Source: Promethearchaeota archaeon (GTDB lineage: Archaea > Asgardarchaeota > Lokiarchaeia > Sigyniarchaeales > SOKP01). Taken from it: DNA of 33,460 nt. The notes below the pieces were generated by a model. The model did no database searches and had not been told where the DNA came from. It saw only the letters and a program-made list of their open reading frames with translations. Each line of letters starts with the position of its first letter. Position 1 is the first letter of the stretch. Shown piece by piece: positions 1 to 6,756 of this stretch. The stretch spans positions 1 to 33,460 of the forward strand of contig SHMW01000047.1 of the NCBI GenBank assembly GCA_008080735.1, given 5' to 3'. The translations under genes were made by a program, and so were the position numbers.

Positions 1-284
1 CGGCAAATATCGGGAGAAGGCAACATCCAGAATTATTTTCCTTCGAGGCAGTTGCTTACAATTTAAACTTGGTTTCCGATCCTCGCAAACGCCTAACCGA
101 TCAAGCAAGGCAAAAGGTTACCAAATTTCTCACCGCCCCCCCGATCAAATTCTCCCCTTCAAACGGGCACCCCACAAAAGAGGTAAAAAGGAAGGAAAGG
201 GTAAACAAAAGCAAGATCAGACCGCAGAAATACCAAATGAGTCCCAAAAGTTTTTTAGCAATGACTCAAACTGCCTATGTGTAG
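1..284 (+). CDS. 3' end of an unrecognised gene (partial, cut by window edge)
   Basis: An open frame runs from base 3 with no stop until TAG at 282-284, so this is probably the C-terminal ~93 residues of a longer protein. A TTG at 69 could be an internal start but has no convincing ribosome site. The peptide is basic, with a Lys/Arg-rich tail after residue ~60, and I recognise no domain. Its base composition is clearly richer in G+C than the following genes, which hints at different ancestry such as a transposase or other acquired gene, but nothing in the visible part proves that. Two short inverted repeats follow it at 336-380. Confidence 0.45.
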   Translation, partial: ANIGRRQHPELFSFEAVAYNLNLVSDPRKRLTDQARQKVTKFLTAPPIKFSPSNGHPTKEVKRKERVNKSKIRPQKYQMSPKSFLAMTQTAYV

Positions 285-335
285 TAGTACTAAATAATAC
301 CGATTCACGCAAGTGTTGAGGTCAAAAGAGATGTG

Positions 336-380
336 CACTCTAAAAAATGCATACAGAGTGTTTATCCTATAAACGATAAA
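336..380. other. Two adjacent short inverted repeats
   Basis: CACTCT (336-341) pairs with AGAGTG (355-360), and immediately after it TTTATC (361-366) pairs with GATAAA (375-380). They lie between the partial left-edge gene and the YkgJ-type gene. They could end the upstream transcript or flank an inserted segment. The stems are only 6 bp, so chance is possible. Confidence 0.3.
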
Positions 381-444
381 ATAATAGAATAGCCTTACTT
401 TTTTTAACTTAGGAAAAAACTTATACCATATTTCGTGAAGATTT

Positions 445-1068
445 ATGGCTTCTGAAAAAGATCTTCGGTTTGAATGTGAAAGATGTGGAAAGTGTTGTTC
501 TGATGAAAAAACAATCGTCAATCTCACTTACAACGACATCTTAAGAATTAAAGAAGCCTTAGGTCTTAATCTTGATGAAATAAATCACATTTTAGCATTT
601 TATGTGTTTGAAGAAGAACCCACTGAGGAAGATAAAAAGAAGATGGTTATATCTCCTATTGAGACAGAACAAGGATTAGCTTTCGTAGGACTAAGAAAAA
701 GACCTGATGGTACATGTTATTTTTATGATCAAAAAAAGAAAAAATGTCTAATCTATAATGCAAGGCCTAATTTCTGTAGAACTTTTCCCTTCTCTTTTGA
801 GGTAGAGGATAATGAAAATGACCAAGAGAGAAAGGGATCACCAGTTAAGATGAAATATACTGAAAAGGGCAGACAGTATTGTCCTGGGATAAGAGAGGAT
901 AATCCACTAATAAACAAAAAAAAGTGGCTCGAATTAGGGAAAAAAACTATTGAGGATTTGAACAAAAATTATTTTATTTTTAAGGAATGGAACGAGAAAG
1001 TTAAAAATGGGGAAGTTGAAGCCTCTGCAAAAAATTTTCTTAAAATGATTTTAAAACTTAAAGAATAA
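445..1068 (+). CDS. YkgJ-family cysteine-cluster (Zn/Fe-chelating) protein
   Basis: A 207-residue protein. The N-terminus carries the CxxCxxCC signature (Cys11, Cys14, Cys17, Cys18), followed by further cysteines at 91, 101 and 111 in a C-x9-C-x9-C arrangement and one near residue 145. This is the hallmark of the YkgJ/UPF0153 family, thought to bind zinc or an iron-sulfur cluster; the biochemical role is generally unknown. The rest is charged and soluble with no membrane segment. GTGAAG at 435-440 is a plausible ribosome site and supports the ATG at 445. It converges with the next gene on the opposite strand, only 21 bases away. The family call is firm; any specific function is not. Confidence 0.9.
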   Translation: MASEKDLRFECERCGKCCSDEKTIVNLTYNDILRIKEALGLNLDEINHILAFYVFEEEPTEEDKKKMVISPIETEQGLAFVGLRKRPDGTCYFYDQKKKKCLIYNARPNFCRTFPFSFEVEDNENDQERKGSPVKMKYTEKGRQYCPGIREDNPLINKKKWLELGKKTIEDLNKNYFIFKEWNEKVKNGEVEASAKNFLKMILKLKE

Positions 1069-1089
1069 TTTAGTCTTATTGTGAATTTC

Positions 1090-2193
1090 CTATTGTATAA
1101 AAGAATAATATTGAAAACTGGCAAGGAGCGCCCAATAGAGCATTCTTAATTCTATTAGCCAAGCAAGGTGATCTTCTTTCCATGAAAAATCTGTACCTTC
1201 CACTTCTTGGTCAAATATTTGGGTTGATTTTAACATCATATCTAATAATCGAGAGATAAGTTTTTTTTCATTGTTTTTCATATCTAAAAGATCTATAATT
1301 AGAAGAATTTTAGCACATTGGGTAATAGTGAGCTCTTGTGGATTAATCTGGTCTAATAGGTTTTTTGCCGAATCAATATATTTATTTTTAGCTTTTGAAT
1401 AATTATCTTCTTGTTCCAACAATTTAAAACAAGAAAATAAGTCGTAGAGATCTATAATTGGGTCATAGTCTTCCAATTCAGCAATATTTTGATTTATTAA
1501 GGTTTCAAATAAGTTTACATTTCTGTATTCGATTTTAGGGAATTTGGAATTGAAAATATGAACACTATTTATTAAATAATAGTTGAGGTGTAGTTTTTCC
1601 GATGAAAATTGATTTATTTCCCGTGTTAAAAATTTTCTCAGTTTTTCTATATCAATAATCTGAGAGCTTTCATAATTAAGCTCGGATATAATGGATAATC
1701 CAAAAAAACAACTTTTAAGTTCAGGAATCTGTGTTTTTTTTGAGACAAAAAGTCCATCGTGGACATATTTCTCCAAGATAGAGATTACTTTTTCAATATC
1801 TAAATGAATTGCTTCACCCATTATCTTATATATGGAAATATAATAGTACAAACTTTCTAACTCAATCTGATCAAGAAAGGGTTCAATAGAATATTTGAAA
1901 TTAGTCGTATCTATACTAAATTTATTGAAAATTCGGGGACTAATGGTGGGAAAATCCCCTAAAAAGTCTAGAAAGGTTCCTTCCGTTTTTTCTTTTCTCT
2001 CTTGGGTTTTTTTTTGCTCTTGTTGAGTTGAGTTGCTTTTAATTTCCTTAGATCTATCTAAAGAAGTACGAATATCACTTTTTAGGGTATTTAAATTCTC
2101 TCGTATCGCTTGTTCCAATGATTTGATTAGGTCTAATTCGTTCTCTTCGGATGATTCAGACTTATCATTTACATGCTCATCTTGTCCTTCCAT
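1090..2193 (-). CDS. Unknown protein with possible alpha/alpha helical-repeat (prenyltransferase-like) fold
   Basis: About 367 residues from ATG at 2193; an in-frame GTG at 2211 would add six residues, and neither start has a clear ribosome site. Residues 1-70 are a highly charged, probably disordered or coiled segment rich in Glu, Lys and Gln. From ~residue 80 on it is regular amphipathic helix. A stretch with 'DGLF' followed by 'PELKSCFFGLSII' and 'DIEKLRKFL' has the spacing of the toroid repeats of protein prenyltransferase beta subunits and terpene cyclases. I see no full set of zinc ligands, so an enzymatic role is not supported. No signal peptide or membrane helix. It is read towards the YkgJ-like gene. 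Function unknown. Confidence 0.7.
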   Translation of the reverse strand: MEGQDEHVNDKSESSEENELDLIKSLEQAIRENLNTLKSDIRTSLDRSKEIKSNSTQQEQKKTQERKEKTEGTFLDFLGDFPTISPRIFNKFSIDTTNFKYSIEPFLDQIELESLYYYISIYKIMGEAIHLDIEKVISILEKYVHDGLFVSKKTQIPELKSCFFGLSIISELNYESSQIIDIEKLRKFLTREINQFSSEKLHLNYYLINSVHIFNSKFPKIEYRNVNLFETLINQNIAELEDYDPIIDLYDLFSCFKLLEQEDNYSKAKNKYIDSAKNLLDQINPQELTITQCAKILLIIDLLDMKNNEKKLISRLLDMMLKSTQIFDQEVEGTDFSWKEDHLAWLIELRMLYWALLASFQYYSFIQ

Positions 2194-2482
2194 TTTAAAA
2201 ACATTCCACACTGTTATTTTGATTGTTATTGCTTTGATTATGATTTTTATATGATTTTCTTTCTTCTCTTCAATTCGAATAATCTTAAATTATCTGTCGT
2301 GCGCAAGGCATCATATCAATCTAGCTAGTTAATAAAAAGATATTATTAAAAGCTTTAATAATTTTTCTCAATTCAATTATAATAGAGCATAATAATGAAA
2401 TTATTATTAAATAAGAAAATATAAGATGATCAAAAATATTTTGAATGTATTAATATACTGAGTGTAGAGGTTTGAATTTACC
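2194..2482. promoter_or_regulatory. AT-rich divergent intergenic region with TATA-like box
   Basis: This 289-base gap separates two divergently read genes and must hold both promoters. It is very AT-rich in 2330-2460. 'TAATATAC' at about 2450-2458 lies ~27 bases before the methyltransferase ATG and is a good TATA-box candidate, implying a leaderless or nearly leaderless mRNA. I see no tRNA or other RNA gene in it. Confidence 0.4.
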
Positions 2483-3214
2483 ATGATAAAATGGAACAAA
2501 TTTGCCGAAGACTATGATAGAAAGAGAAGAACACCTTGGAATGAGTTGGTATCTTTCCTTTACTCAATTAAACGAGAAGATTATAAATTTAAAGGAACCA
2601 ATTTAGATTTAGGATGCGCAAATGGAAGACATTTTGAAGTATTTAGCAGCGAATATAACAGAATCATCGGAATTGATAATTCTATAGAGTTTTTAAAAAT
2701 TGCGAAAAAAAGACTATCTCAAAATCAAGAACATAACGGCAACTTGCACTATGTGGATTTAATTTTAGCGGATATGGCGAAATTGCCAGTTAGAAAGGAT
2801 ACTATCGACAATATTTTTTCAATCGCGGCACTCCATCATATTAAAAGTTCAAAAGAAAGGGAAACAACCTTTAATCTTCTTAATGCAATATTGAAGCCAG
2901 AAGGTTATTTGCTAATAACTGTATGGAGACGATGGCAAAAAAGGTTTCGCAAGCATTTTATAAAAGATTGGATTAAGCGTATTCTTCTGAGTTCTCATAA
3001 AAAAAACGAAATTGGAAAAGGATTACAAGAATTTGGTGATATTTTTGTTCCTTGGACAAACTCTTCGCAAAATATAACCATAAATCGTTTCTATCATCTT
3101 TACTCTTCACGTGAATTCCAAAAATTACTTGCGGATTTTGAAATTAAAAAATTTGAAAAAATGGGTGGTCCTGGAGGAAAAGATAATTTCTTTGTGCTAG
3201 CCAAAAAAGAGTGA
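2483..3214 (+). CDS. Trm9/ALKBH8-like class I SAM-dependent (tRNA wobble-uridine) methyltransferase
   Basis: A 243-residue Rossmann-fold methyltransferase. Motif I is 'LDLGCANGRH' (residues 41-50), followed by the acidic end of strand 2 in 'GIDNS', motif III around 'ADMAKLPV' and the 'SIAALHHI' segment. The order is that of eukaryotic Trm9: an N-terminal 'R..PW' element, 'SIA..HH', a basic insertion, then 'FVPW' and 'RFYHLYS' near the C-terminus, and a final 'GGKDNFFV' strand. In yeast, Trm9 with Trm112 makes the methyl ester of mcm5U at tRNA position 34. I infer the same class of substrate here. No Trm112 gene is visible nearby. The start is the ATG after a TATA-like box. A generic methyltransferase is the fallback call. 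Confidence 0.85.
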   Translation: MIKWNKFAEDYDRKRRTPWNELVSFLYSIKREDYKFKGTNLDLGCANGRHFEVFSSEYNRIIGIDNSIEFLKIAKKRLSQNQEHNGNLHYVDLILADMAKLPVRKDTIDNIFSIAALHHIKSSKERETTFNLLNAILKPEGYLLITVWRRWQKRFRKHFIKDWIKRILLSSHKKNEIGKGLQEFGDIFVPWTNSSQNITINRFYHLYSSREFQKLLADFEIKKFEKMGGPGGKDNFFVLAKKE

Positions 3215-3227
3215 AAATGCCAACATA

Positions 3228-3719
3228 CTAGTGACATACTATCGATTTATAGCACTCCAACACATAGGGCTCAAAATTCTCATATAATTCATCTATAATC
3301 CCGGTATGAAATGAAAATAATCGTTCTGAAATATCACAATAAAATAAGCCATGAATTGCTTTTTCAGCGTAGTAATGTTTTCGAATCATCTTCCTTCTAT
3401 TTCCAAACCACCATGTATACTCATGACTATTTAACCAGTCATTTTTTTTCTCTGTCACAACCATATTGATTGCATTATAGACATCTATGGATTTTTGGAC
3501 CGCATCATAATGCATGAAATTTTCTCTTTTTTTTGATTCCCAACTGATTTCCATTTTAGCATTTGCTTTCCAATATTCATCATACTCGTTATTTGAGTGT
3601 AATATGATTAATCCTTCCTTTTCATCCCCATCAAATTGTATCTCTTTAAACCATACGGGCATCCGATTGATAGTGATATTTGCTTCCTCTTTTTTATAGA
3701 CGTAATAGGTATATTGCAT
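3228..3719 (-). CDS. Hypothetical protein, possibly frameshifted at its N-terminus
   Basis: A 163-residue protein from ATG at 3719, rich in Tyr, Trp and His ('YTWWFGNRR' near the middle), with no membrane segment or motif I recognise. Directly upstream, another frame starting at GTG 3799 encodes ~27 residues that look like good protein sequence ('KNTEIIIQVPIGK') and then run into the same bases out of frame. Adding one A in the run at 3718-3721 would join the two into a ~190-residue protein. Either this gene is genuinely short, or it carries a frameshift or sequencing error. It converges closely with the methyltransferase gene (13-base gap). Confidence 0.6.
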   Translation of the reverse strand: MQYTYYVYKKEEANITINRMPVWFKEIQFDGDEKEGLIILHSNNEYDEYWKANAKMEISWESKKRENFMHYDAVQKSIDVYNAINMVVTEKKNDWLNSHEYTWWFGNRRKMIRKHYYAEKAIHGLFYCDISERLFSFHTGIIDELYENFEPYVLECYKSIVCH

Positions 3720-3931
3720 TTTCCTATAGGTACTTGAATTATAATCTCAGTGTTTTTAGGTTTATCATTAAAATATTTTGAAGCTATAAAAAATTTCACA
3801 TAAAACAGATCCAGACTTCTTTATTAAAAAGATGATTATATTAAAATTCAAATAATTGATTTCAACTAAATTCTTCGTTAAAAAGAATTGTATTGATTAT
3901 TAAAAACCCTAAAGAAAATAATGCAAAAACT

Positions 3932-4525
3932 CTATTCAAGTAGTTTTTTACCTTCTTCAATCCAGCTTCGAACTGAATCTTCAGAACATCCATCTATTAA
4001 AGTACCTATCTCATCTGGATTTTCCTTTACTAAATCATTTACCGAATTTATCCCGATCTCTTTAAATTTTTCTTCTGTTTTTGGTCCCAAACGATGCAAT
4101 TTGGTCAATGGAATTGCCTTTTCCTGAGGAGTCTTTTTTGGTTTTTCTTTGGATTTCTTCACTTCTTTAGGTTTTTTCTCTATTTTCTTTTTCTCTGGTT
4201 TCTTTTCGATTTTTTCTTCTATTTCTTCAGGTTGTTTCTCCTTCTTTCTCTCTTCCAAGGGGATGAAAGGTGTTCGTTTCTTCTCCTTTTTAACGAAGGG
4301 GGTACGCTTTTTTTCTTTTTTCTCTGGTACTTCTAATTGATTAAGGGTTTCTATATTGATTTCATGAGCAGATTGCCTACGATAATCAATTCGGATGCCT
4401 AGATCTTTTAATTGCTGAATTGTTTTATCGGATTTCTCGATCTCAGCTAAAGAAAACCCGTCTCCTGTTCTTAAATGGTGATCACGGGCGGGTGATTGAA
4501 CCACCGATATTATTTCTTTTTCCAT
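3932..4525 (-). CDS. Ribosomal protein eL13-like domain fused to a C-terminal helix-hairpin-helix domain
   Basis: A 197-residue protein in three parts. Residues 1-65 match eL13 (L13e), with 'RTGDGFSLAEI' (cf. eukaryotic 'RAGRGFSLEEL'), 'LGIRIDYRRQS' and 'NIETLNQL'. Residues 66-137 are a Lys/Glu-rich linker with a near-perfect tandem repeat 'KKEKKRTPF' at 69-87. Residues ~138-197 form a helix-hairpin-helix/SAM-like domain ('LHRLGPKTEEKFKEIGI') like those that bind nucleic acid. eL13 belongs to the large subunit of eukaryotes and some archaea, including Asgards. The HhH extension is not part of classical eL13 and could help rRNA binding or give a separate role. ATG at 4525 is the only sensible start. 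Confidence 0.85.
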   Translation of the reverse strand: MEKEIISVVQSPARDHHLRTGDGFSLAEIEKSDKTIQQLKDLGIRIDYRRQSAHEINIETLNQLEVPEKKEKKRTPFVKKEKKRTPFIPLEERKKEKQPEEIEEKIEKKPEKKKIEKKPKEVKKSKEKPKKTPQEKAIPLTKLHRLGPKTEEKFKEIGINSVNDLVKENPDEIGTLIDGCSEDSVRSWIEEGKKLLE

Positions 4526-4648
4526 TCTATTACCACGCTTATCAAAATTAATTAGGTATTTATAATAAAACTGAAAGATTTTTATTTTTTTCTATTTAAT
4601 ACACGCTATTGAATAAGACCTCTGTTTCTTGCCGATAGCCAAAAATAA

Positions 4649-4672
4649 ATATCTGTCATTTGGAACAGATAT
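4649..4672. promoter_or_regulatory. 8-bp perfect inverted repeat upstream of the eL13-like gene
   Basis: ATATCTGT at 4649-4656 and its exact complement ACAGATAT at 4665-4672 flank an 8-base loop. The element lies in the 202-base gap between the end of the longin-like gene and the start of the eL13-like gene, both read leftwards. It could be an RNA hairpin ending the upstream transcript, or an operator about 125 bases before the eL13-like start. Confidence 0.4.
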
Positions 4673-4727
4673 GATCTCTTGAAGATTAAATAACAAGGAG
4701 AAGAACCAAAAAGGAATTTTTCAAATA

Positions 4728-5381
4728 TTAACGTTTAATAATTTCTAATTCCGCTAATTTATTAAGAACTTCATAGATTTCCATTTTCGTTTTATCAAAT
4801 TTACGGGAAATCTCTAAGGGAGAATTATTTCCATTGCATTTCAATGCGACAAGATATTCAAGATCATTTATAATCCCCATAGAGCGAATTGATTGCAAGA
4901 CGTTTTTTATGATAATGAGTTGCGGATATTCTTCTGCTATGGATCCTCCCATTGTAATTACCTCGATATCTGCGCTAAAAGTTTTAAATTTACTCTTATC
5001 ATCGGTTTTTCGAAAATGATCAATTTCAGCTTTATGCTTTTTCCAAAATTTATTGCCAATCTTGATTATTGCTTTTTTAATCTGCTCGATATTATCATCT
5101 GCATCTGAGATTGAACAAATTAAGATTCGTGAAGGTCTATGATATGATATGATTATTGTAGAACTTTCTGACTCAACTATACGGATTATATCATCAATAT
5201 TGTGTCCTTTAGCCATCGCTGAATGGATACTGTCGATGATTTGATTGATCTCGTTGAAGAAGTCGGGGAACACCTCTTTTTCTATTTGAGTCTTGGGAAA
5301 TTCTTTTAATGTAGTTTCTAGTAGTAAAATCCCACTATCCCCGTCAATTAGATAAACTTTATAGATCAATTTTACAAGCAA
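4728..5381 (-). CDS. Longin/roadblock-like domain protein with C-terminal winged helix
   Basis: A 217-residue soluble protein. Residues ~1-130 have the beta-beta-alpha-beta rhythm of longin/roadblock (profilin-like) domains: 'YKVYLIDGDSGILLLE', then a long helix with 'FFNEINQIIDSIHSAM', 'ESSTIIISYHRPSRILICSI' and a final amphipathic helix. Residues ~150-217 look like a winged helix-turn-helix ('YLVALKCNGNNSPLEISRKF' and a recognition-helix-like 'MEIYEVLNKLAELEIIKR'). Longin domains in Asgards are thought to bind small GTPases; joined to a winged helix this could link GTPase state to transcription or act as an adaptor. The start is TTG at 5381, set by an in-frame stop seven codons upstream and a TATA box at 5421-5428. 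Confidence 0.65.
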   Translation of the reverse strand: MLVKLIYKVYLIDGDSGILLLETTLKEFPKTQIEKEVFPDFFNEINQIIDSIHSAMAKGHNIDDIIRIVESESSTIIISYHRPSRILICSISDADDNIEQIKKAIIKIGNKFWKKHKAEIDHFRKTDDKSKFKTFSADIEVITMGGSIAEEYPQLIIIKNVLQSIRSMGIINDLEYLVALKCNGNNSPLEISRKFDKTKMEIYEVLNKLAELEIIKR

Positions 5382-5419
5382 AAGATAAAAATTTTTATGT
5401 TAAAATAAAGAAAATCCAT

Positions 5420-5460
5420 CCTTATATACTTCATACTCGAAGTGGGAATATATAAAAAGT
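5420..5460. promoter_or_regulatory. Divergent promoter pair with central palindrome
   Basis: On the minus strand TATATAAG (5421-5428) lies ~40 bases before the longin-like TTG start. On the plus strand TATATAAAAA (5448-5457) lies ~46 bases before the transglutaminase-like ATG. Between them ACTTC (5428-5432) and GAAGT (5439-5443) form an inverted repeat with a 6-base spacer that touches the minus-strand TATA box. One factor bound there could control both genes. Confidence 0.5.
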
Positions 5461-5502
5461 CGAATTTTCATTGAAATACTAACTAAGAAATTTGGTTTAT
5501 TT

Positions 5503-6738
5503 ATGAAAAAAAATAACAAAGCAATGCACCTATTTGTTTTAATAATGTTTTTCTTGTTTTTTTCTCCAATTTTTAATAATTCATTTAGGTTAAATATTCA
5601 AAAAAAAATCTTCTTATCTGAAAATGATGTTTCGAATTATCAAATACTCAATGGAGTTAAATATGATGTTGCGATAAATTACACGGTTACTAGAACTAGC
5701 GTATCAAATCAAGAGTATTATTATAAAATACCGAGGTTAAATAATCGCACTCCATACTCTAATTTGACAAGTTATACTCCTCCATACCAAGAAAGTGAAC
5801 TTCTCTTTAATAAAATAACCGGCTCTAATGACGATCCTCACTATCTTGTGGATAGATTTAATAACACCTATGATTTGTTCAATGCCACCTTATCTAAAGG
5901 TGATTCCCTAACTTTTAGTCAAAATTATATAGTGAGATTGAATGAAATCTCCTTTCAGAATGTAGATTATGATGATATAGGTGAATACAACTATTCTGAC
6001 ATTATTTTTGATTTATATTGTAATCGTTCTGTACAATATTATAATACTTCAGATGAAGACCTAATATATGCATATGAAAATGAAATCGGAATATTAAAAT
6101 CAGATAATCCCATAGAAATTGCCAAAAAAATCTGTGATTGGATTGCTCAAAATATCCAATATGAAATACAAGTGCCCGAAAGAGGTGCAAGTTGGGCATA
6201 TAAAGAAAAAAAAGGAGATTGTTCGGAATATGCTGATCTCTTGATAACTTTACTCAGGATTGGAAATATTCCCGCGCGAAAAGTTACAGGTTTCGTTTTG
6301 AGTAATCAAATTCCTTTTAAACCAAATATTGGAGATGTTTATACTTTTTACTTTAATGATTCTGGAGATAATTTATTAGGTCACGCCTGGGTGGAATATT
6401 TTGTCCCGAATATTGGTTGGATTGCGTGTGATCCTACTTGGTATTCTGCGGGTGGTGATTATTTTAATAAAATCGATTACCAAAGATTAGGTTTTAATAT
6501 TGGTCAATGGTTTTATTATCCTCCCTCTGATAATGTTAGTGAATATATTAATCCTCCCATCGGATATCCAACAACTACAGATTATTCATATATTTTGAAA
6601 ATAACTGTCTTGGAAACATTTTATGCTCAAGATTATCTCCCATACATCATCCTTGGTATATCTTTGGCTGTTATTGCGATTGGAGTAGGGTATTATGTAA
6701 TTCGACGACGGAAAAAAACCCGAGAAATAGTGTATTAA
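5503..6738 (+). CDS. Exported, membrane-anchored transglutaminase-like protein
   Basis: A 411-residue protein. Residues ~8-28 are a hydrophobic signal peptide or anchor; residues ~379-402 are a membrane helix followed by a basic tail (RRRKK), so the body is outside the cell. The core is a transglutaminase/papain-like fold with a complete triad: Cys240 in 'KKGDCSEYADLL', His294 in 'GHAWVEYF' and Asp310 in 'WIACDPTW'. The 'NIPARKVTGF' strand between Cys and His is also typical. The ectodomain has many potential N-glycosylation sites (N-x-S/T). Members of this superfamily act as proteases, amidases or cross-linking enzymes; likely work on surface or extracellular peptides is inferred. It is transcribed from its own TATA box in the divergent region. 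Confidence 0.9.
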   Translation: MKKNNKAMHLFVLIMFFLFFSPIFNNSFRLNIQKKIFLSENDVSNYQILNGVKYDVAINYTVTRTSVSNQEYYYKIPRLNNRTPYSNLTSYTPPYQESELLFNKITGSNDDPHYLVDRFNNTYDLFNATLSKGDSLTFSQNYIVRLNEISFQNVDYDDIGEYNYSDIIFDLYCNRSVQYYNTSDEDLIYAYENEIGILKSDNPIEIAKKICDWIAQNIQYEIQVPERGASWAYKEKKGDCSEYADLLITLLRIGNIPARKVTGFVLSNQIPFKPNIGDVYTFYFNDSGDNLLGHAWVEYFVPNIGWIACDPTWYSAGGDYFNKIDYQRLGFNIGQWFYYPPSDNVSEYINPPIGYPTTTDYSYILKITVLETFYAQDYLPYIILGISLAVIAIGVGYYVIRRRKKTREIVY

Positions 6739-6756
6739 ATCAGAATTAAAGATATT

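Noticed and set aside
255..527. 90-codon minus-strand frame across the start of the YkgJ-type gene
   Set aside because: It overlaps the CxxCxxCC-coding start, has no start signal and reads as random AT-rich sequence.
2330..2460. AT-rich stretch with several TTATTATTAAA-like words, considered as a replication origin or repeat array
   Set aside because: The words are irregular, there are no spaced origin-recognition boxes and no cdc6/orc gene is nearby.
4094..4340. Phe-rich plus-strand frames opposite the eL13-like linker
   Set aside because: They are the complement of the lysine-rich linker and show only composition bias.
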